From contig CAJULQ010000006.1 in assembly GCA_910587595.1 (NCBI GenBank), forward strand, positions 93,357 to 157,356: a stretch of 64,000 nt of DNA, written 5' to 3'. The translations under genes and the position numbers were made by a program. The stretch is from an uncultured Christensenellaceae bacterium. Lineage in GTDB: Bacteria; Bacillota; Clostridia; Christensenellales; Pumilibacteraceae. The notes beneath the pieces were generated by a model. It had not been told where the DNA came from. It worked only from the letters and a program-made list of their open reading frames with translations, and made no database searches. Positions 42,750 to 53,094 of this stretch are shown here, in pieces; position 1 is the stretch's first letter, and each line of letters begins with the position of its first letter.

Positions 42750-44042
42750 ATGAGTACGTTATATACTGTGTTGGGTCTGCCCGAAACGGCAACCGCCGAT
42801 CAGATCAAACAAGCCTACCGTATGCTGGCTAAACGGTATCACCCCGACTTGCACCCCGGCGATGCAAGCATGGCCAAGAAGTTTGCCGAAGTGAACGAGG
42901 CAATGGAAACGCTGGGCGATCCGCAAAAACGCAAGGAATACGACAACAAGCGCGCGGCCGATAAACGGCAAGCCGAGGCGCAAGCGGCCGCCGCACGCGC
43001 CGCCGCCGCGGCCCGTGCCAACGCGGCCAGAGCGGGCGCGCGTCCCGGTATGGGCGGCACAACGGCGCGCCCCTATGCGGGTTCGGCGCAAGGCGCCGCC
43101 GCCGTTGTGAACGATGCCTACCGCAAAGGATATAACGAGGGCTTTGCCGCCGCGCAACAACAGCGCAACACCACCGCCGAAACGTGGAAAAAATCGGCGG
43201 ACAATTGGCAAAAAGAGGCCGAAAAGTGCCGCGGCGAAGTGGACGTTCTCAAAGCGGCGCTGGAAAAAACGCGGCAACGCGCGGCCGACGCCGAGGCCTC
43301 CGCCAGACGCATGGAGGCGTCTTTGCGCATTCAGCGCAATGCCACCGACGAGGCGCGGCGCGCCACCGAATCGGAGATCGCCGCCAGACAGTCGCTCAAA
43401 GATCAGTATGACGCCAAGATAAACGCCGAGCGCGAGGCACGCCGCTTTTCGGACGCCGACAAAGTGCGCTTGAGCCGTGAAGTGAGCCGCTTAAAAGAAG
43501 AAAATATGCAGTTGCGCGCCCGTTTGGGCGATGCGTCTATTCCCGTGCCGCCGCCCGTAGCCGCGCAAGAGAGCATGAACACGGCGGAAAAAGAGCAAGC
43601 GGCGCGCATGCAAGAGGACTACACCCAAGCGGCCTTTGCGCCCGACGAGGCCGAAACGCAACCCAAGATTCCCGCGGACGAAACGCCGCAAGAAATGCAA
43701 GACGACGCGCCCGTGTTTGCCGAGCAAGAAAACGCCGAACCGCCCACCATTGCCGCGATACGCGAGGCGGCCGAAAGCGGCGACGGCTTGGCGGCCGTGC
43801 ACCTCGGCAAGCTGTTTTTGGACGGCGACGGCGGCGCGCGCAAAGACCCCAACGAGGCGGTGCGGTTATTCACCTTGGGCGTGGCCGCGGGCAATCCCGA
43901 CGCGCTCTATCATTTGGGGCTTTGTTGCCTAAACGGCGAAGGCACCGAATTCGACCTTTCGCGCGGCATGCAACTCATGCACGAAGCCGCCGACCAAGGC
44001 AGCGAGGCGGCTGCCCAATTCGTGCGCGAATCGGAAAAATAA
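42750..44042 (+). CDS. J-domain protein with coiled coil and Sel1-like repeats
   Basis: 430 residues. J domain at 1-68 (LYTVLGLPETATADQIKQAY with the HPD triad in KRYHPDLHPG), an Ala-rich linker with GMGGTTARPYAG, a long coiled coil (about 140-280), a Pro/Glu-rich linker, then two Sel1-like repeats (about 335-425: SGDGLAAVHLGKLFLDGDGG, GNPDALYHLGLCCLNGEG). Not a classic DnaJ (no zinc domain). A J-domain cochaperone with a protein-interaction tail, possibly recruiting Hsp70 to a specific client. Leaderless start at 42750. Confidence 0.88.
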   Translation: MSTLYTVLGLPETATADQIKQAYRMLAKRYHPDLHPGDASMAKKFAEVNEAMETLGDPQKRKEYDNKRAADKRQAEAQAAAARAAAAARANAARAGARPGMGGTTARPYAGSAQGAAAVVNDAYRKGYNEGFAAAQQQRNTTAETWKKSADNWQKEAEKCRGEVDVLKAALEKTRQRAADAEASARRMEASLRIQRNATDEARRATESEIAARQSLKDQYDAKINAEREARRFSDADKVRLSREVSRLKEENMQLRARLGDASIPVPPPVAAQESMNTAEKEQAARMQEDYTQAAFAPDEAETQPKIPADETPQEMQDDAPVFAEQENAEPPTIAAIREAAESGDGLAAVHLGKLFLDGDGGARKDPNEAVRLFTLGVAAGNPDALYHLGLCCLNGEGTEFDLSRGMQLMHEAADQGSEAAAQFVRESEK

Positions 44043-44055
44043 CAAAACGGTATAT

Positions 44056-44098
44056 AAAAAGGACGGCCACGCGGTCATGCGTATGCCGTCCTTTTTTT
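44056..44098 (+). terminator. Rho-independent terminator
   Basis: AAAAAGGACGGC and GCCGTCCTTTTTTT form the stem around a GC-rich interior. Bidirectional; lies between the J-domain gene and the ABC transporter. Confidence 0.88.
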
Positions 44099-44136
44099 GT
44101 TTTGCGCTATGGCTTGCGCCGAGTGAGCGCATTTTA

Positions 44137-47004
44137 TCACTCCGTGCGCAGCGCCTCCACGGGATCTTTTTTGGCAGCCAACCGCGCGGGGATCAGTCCC
44201 GATATAAGCGTTAGGCCGATGCTCAACAAGATCAACACGATAGCGGCCACGGGCGAAAGCGCCGCAATGGTGGAAATGCCCGCCACGCTCTTCACGATCA
44301 AGTTGACGATAACCGACAGTATATAGGTTATGGCAATGCCGATCGCGCCCGCCAAACCGCCGATAATAAACGTTTCGGCAATAAACAAATTGCTCACGTC
44401 GCGCTTGCGTCCGCCCAAACTGCGGATCACGCCGATCTCTTTGATACGCTCCATTACCGACACATAGGTGATAATGGCCACCATCACGGTGGAAACCACT
44501 AGTGAAAGCGACGTAAACGCCACAAGCGCCACGGTGATCATTTGGATCAAGCTGTTGATCAAGCTGATGATCACGGCCAGATTGTCGGTGAGCGTGATGG
44601 TTTCGCGTTGGTCGGCCGTAAGCACTTTGCCGTCCACCGTGATGTCGCCTTCCCCGTTCCAAACGTTCAGATAGTCGGTCACGTTGTCTTTATGACGGAA
44701 GTTGACGGGATAGATCCGAATGGACGAGGGCAAACGCGCGCCGCCCAATTCGCGCACGGTAAGCGTGTATATCTCCGTTTGCGTGGCCGCCGACGACCCG
44801 CCGATACCGCCCATGCCACCGCCCATACTGCCGCCCATCATGCCCGACAGCAATTGGCCGAGCGTGTTGCCCGTACCCAAGCAAATGACTTCGCTTTCCG
44901 CGCCGCCCTCGAACACGTAGTCGAGAACATACGTCAAGCCCGAATGCACGGTAACCGTTTCGTTCGTTTCGGGATTTTTTTGCGGCGATTTCATGGATAT
45001 GAACGTACCGTCGTCCAATACTTCGTTGGCAAAGCGCACGATCTTGGAATCCATGCTGTCTTGCAAGATCTCATTGACGAGCGCCGAAGTATAGTAAAAG
45101 CCGCTGCTTAAGCACCCGTACGATGTGCCTTTTTTGGGGCGCAGTATGGCCGTTACCGTCAAGTCTTTGCCCGTCGTCCAGCTTTCGTCGGCATAGGGCG
45201 CATAGGTAAACGGATAATTTTGCCCCACGGCCGCCCGTTCGGGATACACGGTATCGTTGGGGTACCAAGTAAACGTTTTGCCCATCAACTCTTCATACGA
45301 AACGTATTCTTTCCAAATGCTTTCGTCGTAGCGGTCTTGCGCCGTGGGGTCGTTAAACACGTTTTTCATGGAACGATACACGATGTTGAAAAACTCTTTT
45401 TGATCGAGGTAGCCGAACTGCGCCAACATTAGGTCGGTGAGCATGGTGTCCTCGTCCACCACAATCATGATCTCGTCGGCCGCAGTGGCGATCTTACTGC
45501 CCGCGCCCGAAATGATGTCGTACTGCGAAAGGATAAAGTCGCTGTTGTCGGGCGCCATGGAAAAGCTATTGCTCACCATGCCGATATAGGTGGCAAATTC
45601 CTTGTAGTCCTCTATATCGCGCAACATTTCGGTATACGTTTGCGTGGCCGCCGTTATAGACATTTTGCGCGGAGAAAGCTGCCCGTTTTCGCCCTCGAAC
45701 GAATAGTCGGTATATAGATTGTTGGAAAGGTTGATGCCGTAGTGCTTGGTGATGGCCGCGTAATGCTCTTTGGGCATGGCCTCCACGAACTTGACGTAGT
45801 CTTCGGTGATGTTGTTGCTGATCATGATGTTAGACATGTCTTTGCTGCGTTCCACCAAAAACTCCACCATGAGGTCTATATTCACTTGGCCGTCTTTCAG
45901 CCCCGCGCCCGCCGCCTTGGCTTGCTCCATGCTGTTGCTCGCGTCTAACAAGCCGCTCATGTTCATGGCCGATTCGCTCACCGTGACGGGGTTGCCCGAC
46001 AGCATATCTTCTTGCATGTCGCGTATGTATCCTTGCACGCCCGAAGACACCGCCAACACGAGCGCCACGCCGATTATGCCGATACTGCCCGCCAAGCACA
46101 CCAAAAACGAGCGCTTGAACTTACTGCGCAAATTGCGCGCCGACAGTCGGAACGCCGACCAAAAGGACAGTTTGGATTTTTTCTTGGGCTCCTTTTTGTT
46201 GTGCCCGTCTTGCAACACGGGCGCGCTCTCCTCCGCCCCGCGTTCGGCCGTTTCGTCCGCGTCCGTCGCATCGGCTTTGTGCGCCGTTACTTCGGCCTTG
46301 GCGGACGGGGCGTTCTCCTCTTTGCCGTCGAACGGGTGGGTATCCGAGATCACCTCGCCGTCTAAAAAGCGGATAATGCGCGACGAATACTTTTCGGCCA
46401 ATTCGGGGTTGTGCGTTACCATGATCACAAGACACTGCTCGGCCACCTCTTGTATGAGGTCCATGATCTGGGTAGACGTTTCGGTGTCCAACGCGCCCGT
46501 CGGCTCGTCGGCCAGCAAGATCTCCGGATCGTTCACGAGCGCGCGGGCAATGGCCACGCGTTGGCACTGGCCGCCCGAAAGTTGGTTGGGCTTTTTGCGG
46601 TACTGTCCGCGCAAGCCCACTTTGTCCAGCGCGTCTTTGGCGCGTTGCGTCCGCTCCGCTTTGGCCACGCCCGAAATGTTGAGCGCCAGCTCCACGTTTT
46701 CCAATATGGTTTGGTGCGGGATCAGATTATAGCTTTGGAACACAAAGCCGATACGGTGGTTGCGGTAGGTGTCCCAATCGCGCGCCGTGTAGTTTTTGGT
46801 AGACACGCCGTCGATGAACAGTTCGCCGCCCGAATAGTGGTCTAACCCGCCCACGATATTCAAAAGCGTGGTTTTGCCGCAACCGCTCGGCCCCAATATC
46901 GACACGAACTCGCTTTTGCGGAACGACAGATCCACGCCCTTAAGCGCGTGCACGACCGTGTCGCCCGCCGTATAGTCCTTTGTTATGCCTTTCAACTCCA
47001 ACAT
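44137..47004 (-). CDS. MacB-like ABC transporter, ATPase fused to FtsX-type permease
   Basis: 955 residues. N-terminal ATPase: Walker A GPSGCGKTT, Q-loop FVFQSYN, signature LSGGQCQR, Walker B LLADEPTGALD, and switch His in MVTHN. A charged linker (about 220-285) leads to an FtsX permease: first helix FLVCLAGSIGIIGVALVLAVSSG, a large extracellular domain with a Gly/Met-rich stretch (GQLLSGMMGGSMGGGMGGIG), then three C-terminal helices (SVMERIKEIGVIRSLGG between). Type VII mechanotransmission exporter or regulator of surface processes; single-chain fusion is common in Clostridia. Follows an ankyrin gene and a small membrane protein. Confidence 0.93.
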   Translation of the reverse strand: MLELKGITKDYTAGDTVVHALKGVDLSFRKSEFVSILGPSGCGKTTLLNIVGGLDHYSGGELFIDGVSTKNYTARDWDTYRNHRIGFVFQSYNLIPHQTILENVELALNISGVAKAERTQRAKDALDKVGLRGQYRKKPNQLSGGQCQRVAIARALVNDPEILLADEPTGALDTETSTQIMDLIQEVAEQCLVIMVTHNPELAEKYSSRIIRFLDGEVISDTHPFDGKEENAPSAKAEVTAHKADATDADETAERGAEESAPVLQDGHNKKEPKKKSKLSFWSAFRLSARNLRSKFKRSFLVCLAGSIGIIGVALVLAVSSGVQGYIRDMQEDMLSGNPVTVSESAMNMSGLLDASNSMEQAKAAGAGLKDGQVNIDLMVEFLVERSKDMSNIMISNNITEDYVKFVEAMPKEHYAAITKHYGINLSNNLYTDYSFEGENGQLSPRKMSITAATQTYTEMLRDIEDYKEFATYIGMVSNSFSMAPDNSDFILSQYDIISGAGSKIATAADEIMIVVDEDTMLTDLMLAQFGYLDQKEFFNIVYRSMKNVFNDPTAQDRYDESIWKEYVSYEELMGKTFTWYPNDTVYPERAAVGQNYPFTYAPYADESWTTGKDLTVTAILRPKKGTSYGCLSSGFYYTSALVNEILQDSMDSKIVRFANEVLDDGTFISMKSPQKNPETNETVTVHSGLTYVLDYVFEGGAESEVICLGTGNTLGQLLSGMMGGSMGGGMGGIGGSSAATQTEIYTLTVRELGGARLPSSIRIYPVNFRHKDNVTDYLNVWNGEGDITVDGKVLTADQRETITLTDNLAVIISLINSLIQMITVALVAFTSLSLVVSTVMVAIITYVSVMERIKEIGVIRSLGGRKRDVSNLFIAETFIIGGLAGAIGIAITYILSVIVNLIVKSVAGISTIAALSPVAAIVLILLSIGLTLISGLIPARLAAKKDPVEALRTE

Positions 47005-47054
47005 GATTGTATCCTCTTTTCAAAAAATGTGTTTCTACGTAAATATATGCGCCT

Positions 47055-47717
47055 TTATTCTTCGCGTGCGGGCAAATATTCCAATTGGCCGGCGTTGGCC
47101 TTGAAAAGTATTTGCCGCGACACAAGGCAGAACGCGGCGCTCAGCACGGCGCACGCTATGTTGAGCGCGCCCCACACGTCGAAATCGTATAACGACACGG
47201 CGATCTCGCCGCACGCCAACGCCATGTGCAGTGCGTTGAATATCTCATACGACCAAAACGTGTGGCCGTCCAATCCGCTCTGCGGCACGTTTTTCTCTTT
47301 GAGTTCGGGGCCTATCTTGTGCCACGTGCGGCCGAACACCGACACAAGCACCGATAAAACGATGAGCGCCACTTCGGCCAACACATACAGCGTGAACACC
47401 GCAAACAGCGAATCGTTGCCCGCCAACCTTGCCCGCCCGTCCGGCTTGAGAAACAGCGTGACCGCAAAAAACAAGGTGCTCAAATACATGAACAGCGATT
47501 TGCGGCGTTGCAAGGCGTCTAACGTTTTCGCGTCTAACTTGGAAATGAATTTGCCGTTGCGCTTTTTTCTTTTGAACAGCGTAACATGTTCGGTTACCTT
47601 TTCCGCCGTCGGCTCGCTTTTGTCTTGCGGGGCCTCTTGCGGCGTCGCGCTTTGTCCGTCGGCGCCATCCGATTGCGCAAGCGGCGCGTTCGTGGGCGTT
47701 TTCTCTTTCTCGTCCAT
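47055..47717 (-). CDS. Predicted integral membrane protein
   Basis: 220 residues. A Gln/Pro/Glu-rich cytoplasmic N-terminus (about 60 residues), basic RKKRNGKF, then four helices (LFMYLSTLFFAVTLFLK, LFAVFTLYVLAEVALIVLSVLV, ALHMALACGEIAVSLY, ALNIACAVLSAAFCLVS). Site GGAGAAAG before ATG. Lies between the ankyrin gene (8 nt) and the ABC transporter (50 nt), so all three may be co-transcribed. Function unknown. Confidence 0.8.
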   Translation of the reverse strand: MDEKEKTPTNAPLAQSDGADGQSATPQEAPQDKSEPTAEKVTEHVTLFKRKKRNGKFISKLDAKTLDALQRRKSLFMYLSTLFFAVTLFLKPDGRARLAGNDSLFAVFTLYVLAEVALIVLSVLVSVFGRTWHKIGPELKEKNVPQSGLDGHTFWSYEIFNALHMALACGEIAVSLYDFDVWGALNIACAVLSAAFCLVSRQILFKANAGQLEYLPAREE

Positions 47718-47725
47718 GCTTTCTC

Positions 47726-48628
47726 CTATACCGCCGCCGCGCCATCCAGCACCGCCAACACCGCCGCATTGCCGTCGATGGCCGCGTTCTCGCGTATGCT
47801 TTTACCGTCGTATGTATCGTTCACCGAATAGCCGTGCGCCAGCACGTAGCGGAACATGGCGCCGCCGTCGTTGAACGCCGCGCGGCACGCCTTTTTGAGC
47901 AAGCGGGGGTTGCGATCAAACGAATACCCGCAATGCAACAATATGTCGAGCACGGCCGTGGCGCCCGAAAACAGCGCTTGCCCCACGGCGTTTTCGCCCA
48001 CGTCGCGCGCGGCCACTTTGCCCTCTTTGAGCAAATATTCCAGCACCACCCAATCGTCGTTGGCCACCGCCAGATCGAGCGCCGTTCTGTCTTGCCAATC
48101 CACATGGCGGTTGATAAACGCCAACATCTCGTCGTGCGCGTGCAATATGATCTCGAATATGATGCGTATGTACACCGACTTGGCCACTTCCGCCTCGCTC
48201 AAATAGTAGCGTTGCATGAGCGCGCGGAGCTTGTCCGTTTTGCCTTGCACCGCCATCGAATTGATATACGGCACAAACAAGTCGATGCCGCCGTCGCCCG
48301 ACACGCGGCGCACGTTGTCGATCACCTCGAAAAAAGCCGCCTCGTCTTTTTCGCCGAACCCTTTGTTGTTGCATATGTTGGCTATTATACTGCGGCTCAC
48401 CGGCTCGCGCAAAACGCCGTTGTCCACCAAAAAGGACACCAGCGAAAACTTGTTTTGCTTGGCCGCCCAATGCAAAGCCGCCGCATGCCGATAGCAAACG
48501 TCCGCACCGTTGAGCACCATGGTGCGCAACGTGTCGTAGTTGGGCGACTCCGTGCGACACTCCGCCACAAACAGATCGCCCAGCGTTCTCTCCCGTTCCT
48601 TTTGCAACAGTTCTTCTTTGCTTGCCAT
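47726..48628 (-). CDS. Ankyrin-repeat-like protein
   Basis: 300 residues, GGAGGAG site before ATG. About six ankyrin-like helix-loop-helix units are visible (LRTMVLNGADVCYRHAAALHW, FSLVSFLVDNGVL, RTALDLAVANDDWVVLEYLL, VLDILLHCGYSF, AMFRYVLAHGYSV). No catalytic motif and no signal peptide. A cytoplasmic protein-protein interaction scaffold is the usual inference. First of a likely operon with the membrane protein and the ABC transporter. Confidence 0.82.
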   Translation of the reverse strand: MASKEELLQKERERTLGDLFVAECRTESPNYDTLRTMVLNGADVCYRHAAALHWAAKQNKFSLVSFLVDNGVLREPVSRSIIANICNNKGFGEKDEAAFFEVIDNVRRVSGDGGIDLFVPYINSMAVQGKTDKLRALMQRYYLSEAEVAKSVYIRIIFEIILHAHDEMLAFINRHVDWQDRTALDLAVANDDWVVLEYLLKEGKVAARDVGENAVGQALFSGATAVLDILLHCGYSFDRNPRLLKKACRAAFNDGGAMFRYVLAHGYSVNDTYDGKSIRENAAIDGNAAVLAVLDGAAAV

Positions 48629-48743
48629 ACTATCTCCTCCGATAGCCTTTTGCGCGCGCGCATAACTTGTGCCTTACAGTATACCACAACCCGCCCGTTT
48701 TGTAAAATGTTTTTTCGCCCGCGTTGCCCCGCCCTCGTGCAAC

Positions 48744-48778
48744 AAAAAAAGACGCTTTGTGTCGAAAGCGTCTTTTTT
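48744..48778. terminator. Bidirectional terminator
   Basis: AAAAAGACGCTTT and AAAGCGTCTTTTTT form the stem around GTGTCG. Ends the large surface protein gene on the minus strand. Confidence 0.9.
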
Positions 48779-48791
48779 ATGCGGTTGCGTT

Positions 48792-51700
48792 TTAATAGTA
48801 GAACGGATTTTTATGCGCCCAATAAAATTCGGAAGAGCGCAAGTCGTTGGCATCGACAACGCACGATATTTCCGCGTGCATTAAATCGCTCGCCCAATCG
48901 TCCGAATATTTGCCGTGCGCGCCATAGCGAATATACAAACAATCCACATCTTTCAATTTGGCAAGATCCAATAAAACGGTTGTTTCAAATACCCGTTTCG
49001 TTGTGTCTTTCACCCCGCCGCCGTGTTCATAATCGGTGATAGACCACAACAAATTTCCGCTGCCTTCGCCCCCATATATAAATATTTCTTGATACCCGTC
49101 ATCTATCTCCCACATACGCAATTGTAAATGTATGGCAACATATTTACATCCTATGGCGCTTAATTTATCGTACATACCGTACAACTTAAAATACACAGTC
49201 ATTTCATCGTAATAGTCTTGCTTGAATTGGTCACCGTCGTCTATATAAAATGTTTGCTGTCGGGTATAATACCCGTGATCATACCGCCATTTTGCATACC
49301 AAACTACGTTACCGGTCTGCGTCGGCGATATAGAGGTAGCTTTCTTGCCGAACGTCATGTCCGTATACCACCCCAAAAATACAGGCCGCGCCGTAAAATG
49401 AGTCACCTCTATAAAATTTGCGGATATTCTGTCTACCGACAATCCGACACCGTATTCGTATGCTGTAGGACACTCTGCCTCGACACGGTCGAAAACATGG
49501 GCGTTTTTTCCGTTAAAAGTTATATTCAGATAGGTTATCGCATATTCTTCGCCTTTCCAAACGGCATACAGCGTTATCGTGCCGCCATTCGATGTTGTTA
49601 TGTTTTGCACCGATTGTCCGTTGACAAATTGCACGTTTCCGTTCGGCGTTAACGCCCAACCCATAAAACGATAGTGCGAACGGGAAAAAGCGTTGGCTTT
49701 CAGATTTGCGGCAACGTCATACGTAAAATTTTGCGCATCCATTGTTCCTACGCCGCCGTTGGGTTTGTATTGCACCGTGTAAGTTATGGGCAACCACCGC
49801 GCTTTCAGTTGAACGGAGCCGTTGCTTTGCACGCCCACCGTCAAATCGGGCATAGTAACGTAACGGAATATGACGCCCGCATCCGTTTGCCACCCATCGA
49901 AGATATACCCCGTGCGCGTAGGAGTTGCCAACGATATAGGCGTATCGAACAACGCCGTGATCTGTTCCACCCGAATGTCGCACAACGTGTTAAAATACAA
50001 AGTATGTTCTTCCTTGATCCATATGGGTTCGATCGTGACAATAGCGCCGTCCTCTCCTATATCGGGTATGCTTGTCCAATTCCATTCGCTGTTATCCCAC
50101 TCGAAATGATCGAATATATGCCCCTCTTTGTAGCCATGCACCGAATTTTTGAAAGTAGGCACAAGGTTGACCGGATCCAGCACGGTGCCGTAAGGAATGC
50201 GACAATTTTCGTCGCGCAAGCTGCCGTCGGCGCCCAACCAAACGATCGTGCCGTCGGCATTGATCTGCACTTCGTATGTTTTAGACGACCAAACCGCATA
50301 GAAAACACTGTCTTGCGCTTTATCCCACAGCAAAACGCCCACGCCGTTGGCCGTCATATAGCGTTTGCCCGCGCCGTCTTGCCAACCGTCTAACACATAA
50401 CCTACGCGGGTAGCCGTGCTATCGGAAGAAAAAGGAGCGCCGTAGGTCACGGCAAACGAAGAATCGCCTTGCAATGTGCCCTCGCCCGCATTTAATGTTA
50501 CCGTATACGTATTGGGCGTTTGCTTGGCGTATAATACCGTGCTTTCGGTCAATTCGCACAGTTGCCCCTCTACATAGGCGTTACCCTCTTCGTCGAACCA
50601 ACCGCCGAACGTGTAGCCCTCTTCTTCGGGCATGGGCAACGCGCTTAGCGTAGACCCAAAAGGAACGTCGCGTGTTTCCACCGTTTTATCCAAACTGATA
50701 AACGCAACTTGCGTAGATAAGGCATAAATATGGCTCGTATGCGCGCCAAACGCCGTTTTGTAATCTTCCAAAGCATTATACGGCGCATACAAATTAAAAG
50801 CAACTTGCTCGAATGCGCTTTCGCCCACTTGCGGCGGCATATATGCGGTAAAATACACTGCCCCCAAACGAAAACAGCCCGCAAACGCATACGCGCCGAT
50901 ATCGGGCGTTGTGTGAAAATACAATTCCGTAAGATTGCCGTTGCCCGCAAACGCATACGGCGCGATTTGCGCAACGGCAGCGGGTATCGTATACGCAGAC
51001 GGTACTTTACACGCCGCCACGATCACGCTTCTGTCCTTGCTGAGCACCATACCGTCTTGCGACGCGTACACGTCGTTAAACGATGACACCGAAATTACCG
51101 CATTATCGCAACCGCCGAAAGCGCCCGCGGCAATGCTTGTCACGGAGGACGAGATATACACGCTTTGCAATGCCGTGCAATTTGCAAACGCATTGCCGTG
51201 TATGCTTTCTATCCCCGATGAAACAAAAATGTCCGTTATGTCCGCTTGCCCGGCAAAAGCCGACGCGCCGATCGTAGCAACGGTTATATTCCCTTTTGTG
51301 TTACTGTTTATGTAGTGCGGAATTTGTATATAGCCCGACAGCGGGTATTTCACGCCCGTGATCGTTGCGTTCTCTTTTTGTGCCCAATCGGCAATATCAA
51401 ACAACATCCTCGGTTCTTCGTAACCGCAAACACTGCACCGAAACACGCGATGCGTATCTTTACATTGTTTACCCGTATCATGCATGCTGTGTGCGTGATT
51501 TACGTTCATACGCAACTGAAAACCGATCCAATCTTCGGGCACCCACACTTGCGTGGCATCGTCACCCCAACCATAGTGCACCAAATAGCCGTCTTCTCCG
51601 TTATATTGGGCATACCCGTAGGCAACCACCACATGAAAACCTTCCGATCCCGTAGAACGCGACAACGAAATCGGCGAAAATCCCAAAATAATCGGTTCGC

Positions 51701-52382
51701 CGCTATCTATATAAAATTTTGCTTGTTTTTCGGAATATATACCCCATTCTAATGCAATATTCTCTCGTAAATACACGGGTGTATATTTACCGATAAATTT
51801 TTTGACACTGCTCTCTATCAACGGCATTGCTTGTCCGAAACCCGAAAAAGACGCTACCCAATTCAAATCGAAAAGTTCGTTATATACGCCGTCTTGCGTG
51901 CCGATTCGTCCACAGCCTTGGTGTTTATTATCCGAAGAAATTGCCCGCTCGAATTCGGGATGCGATTCTATACTGCCGTAGTCTTCGCTTAAAAATGTTT
52001 TTCCGTTACTCGTTACGGGGATCAGCCGTCTGTCCGAATAATAGTTGTGATACCCCAATAAAAGTTGCGCCGCGATCGTTGTGCAAGCCCCAGTAGAATT
52101 ATTTGCTTTTAAACTATCGAAATGAAGCGGATTAATCACAAAATAGTCTTTGTTGGTTATGTAATGCACATTGGTAAAATCTTCTATGGTGTATTCGCCG
52201 TTGCTATTTCTTCCCGAAAGCACGATTTTGCTCCCGTCCCCCTCGAACGACAGCGGCGTTGCCGTGTCGGCTTGTGCCGTGTCTATCTTGGCGCCGCAAA
52301 ACAACAGTAGCAAGCAAAACAATAGCAAGCCGCAAGCGCCTAACAGCCAAACAACTTTCTTTCCTGCCCCTTTGTCCCGCAT
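48792..52382 (-). CDS. Surface cysteine peptidase with leucine-rich and InlB-type repeats
   Basis: 1196 residues. N-terminal signal anchor (VVWLLGACGLLLFCLLLLFCG). Papain-like peptidase at about 80-290: NNSTGACTTIAAQLLLGYHN (Cys), EGFHVVVAYGY (His) and VHYGWGDDAT (Asn/Asp region). LRR_5/BspA-type repeats at about 340-560 (ITDIFVSSGIESIHGNAFANC, VTSIAAGAFGGC). Then several Listeria-Bacteroides/InlB B-repeats (EEGYTFGGWFDEEGNAYVEG, RVGYVLDGWQDGAGK, TPTRTGYIFDGWQTDAG, YRFMGWAL). Domain order suggests a secreted adhesin-protease. No cell-wall sorting motif is visible at the C-terminus, which ends AHKNPFYY. GGAAG before ATG. Confidence 0.88.
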   Translation of the reverse strand: MRDKGAGKKVVWLLGACGLLLFCLLLLFCGAKIDTAQADTATPLSFEGDGSKIVLSGRNSNGEYTIEDFTNVHYITNKDYFVINPLHFDSLKANNSTGACTTIAAQLLLGYHNYYSDRRLIPVTSNGKTFLSEDYGSIESHPEFERAISSDNKHQGCGRIGTQDGVYNELFDLNWVASFSGFGQAMPLIESSVKKFIGKYTPVYLRENIALEWGIYSEKQAKFYIDSGEPIILGFSPISLSRSTGSEGFHVVVAYGYAQYNGEDGYLVHYGWGDDATQVWVPEDWIGFQLRMNVNHAHSMHDTGKQCKDTHRVFRCSVCGYEEPRMLFDIADWAQKENATITGVKYPLSGYIQIPHYINSNTKGNITVATIGASAFAGQADITDIFVSSGIESIHGNAFANCTALQSVYISSSVTSIAAGAFGGCDNAVISVSSFNDVYASQDGMVLSKDRSVIVAACKVPSAYTIPAAVAQIAPYAFAGNGNLTELYFHTTPDIGAYAFAGCFRLGAVYFTAYMPPQVGESAFEQVAFNLYAPYNALEDYKTAFGAHTSHIYALSTQVAFISLDKTVETRDVPFGSTLSALPMPEEEGYTFGGWFDEEGNAYVEGQLCELTESTVLYAKQTPNTYTVTLNAGEGTLQGDSSFAVTYGAPFSSDSTATRVGYVLDGWQDGAGKRYMTANGVGVLLWDKAQDSVFYAVWSSKTYEVQINADGTIVWLGADGSLRDENCRIPYGTVLDPVNLVPTFKNSVHGYKEGHIFDHFEWDNSEWNWTSIPDIGEDGAIVTIEPIWIKEEHTLYFNTLCDIRVEQITALFDTPISLATPTRTGYIFDGWQTDAGVIFRYVTMPDLTVGVQSNGSVQLKARWLPITYTVQYKPNGGVGTMDAQNFTYDVAANLKANAFSRSHYRFMGWALTPNGNVQFVNGQSVQNITTSNGGTITLYAVWKGEEYAITYLNITFNGKNAHVFDRVEAECPTAYEYGVGLSVDRISANFIEVTHFTARPVFLGWYTDMTFGKKATSISPTQTGNVVWYAKWRYDHGYYTRQQTFYIDDGDQFKQDYYDEMTVYFKLYGMYDKLSAIGCKYVAIHLQLRMWEIDDGYQEIFIYGGEGSGNLLWSITDYEHGGGVKDTTKRVFETTVLLDLAKLKDVDCLYIRYGAHGKYSDDWASDLMHAEISCVVDANDLRSSEFYWAHKNPFYY

Positions 52383-52406
52383 CTTCCTTTCCCCCTTTAA
52401 TTTGCT

Positions 52407-53069
52407 TTATAAATTACAATAATTTTTCAGCAAGAAACCAAAAAACTGCGTAGCTTGTTTTTTGGAAAGTCGACCGTTTCTGCACTCCACGGCCCTCATT
52501 GAAATTAAATTCAAATAGCCTTCTTCCGTCTCAATCGCCGGTATATATGCCCACTTGTTTTTCTCATCTCTAATTCGCAATAAATACTTTTTTTCTTCTT
52601 CTGTTCCCGCAATAGCAAATGGACTTTTATTGTATTCGATAATTTCACCATTTTCATCTCGTTCATAGCATTTATCCATATCCGGTCCCGGCTGACTGTT
52701 TGTCGGATCGATTGTATATCGACTCCAAGGATCTTCAATATCCACACTACTAAGACCATATAAACTTCCATTTATTCCCGGCAATTTATTAGAACTTATG
52801 TCACGTATTTTCACATACACAAACCCATATGGCTCAAACTCCACCAAGAAATACTGTAACTTATCTTTTTCATTATACAACGGATACACGGCAAACGACG
52901 TAAATTTGCTGTTTTCCGTCATATACTTTTTTTCTATGCGCTCCGTGACCCTTGCCAAGTGCTCTTCTTCCGTATAATCACTTGCCCTTTCCACGGTGCA
53001 CCCGATACAGGCCACCGATACAAACAACATAAGCATTACCGTTAAAATTACCGTTATACGTTTTTTCAT
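52407..53069 (-). CDS. Lipoprotein, tandem paralogue 3
   Basis: 220 residues from ATG at 53069 (MKKRITVILTVMLM), preferred over ATG at 53075 because the AGGAGGGG site then has normal spacing. Lipobox ACIGC at about residue 23. Shared block with the other two copies: ERASDYTEEEHLARVTERIE, KFTSFAVYPLYNEKDKLQYF, EFEPYGFVYVKIRD. The middle and C-terminus have diverged most. No family recognised. Probably a surface lipoprotein. Third in transcription order. Confidence 0.85.
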   Translation of the reverse strand: MKKRITVILTVMLMLFVSVACIGCTVERASDYTEEEHLARVTERIEKKYMTENSKFTSFAVYPLYNEKDKLQYFLVEFEPYGFVYVKIRDISSNKLPGINGSLYGLSSVDIEDPWSRYTIDPTNSQPGPDMDKCYERDENGEIIEYNKSPFAIAGTEEEKKYLLRIRDEKNKWAYIPAIETEEGYLNLISMRAVECRNGRLSKKQATQFFGFLLKNYCNL

Positions 53070-53094
53070 ATCCATACCCCTCCTTTTATTTATT

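Noticed and set aside
43619..43894. Minus-strand ORF opposite the J-domain gene
   Set aside because: Antisense shadow with no ribosome site and low-complexity composition.
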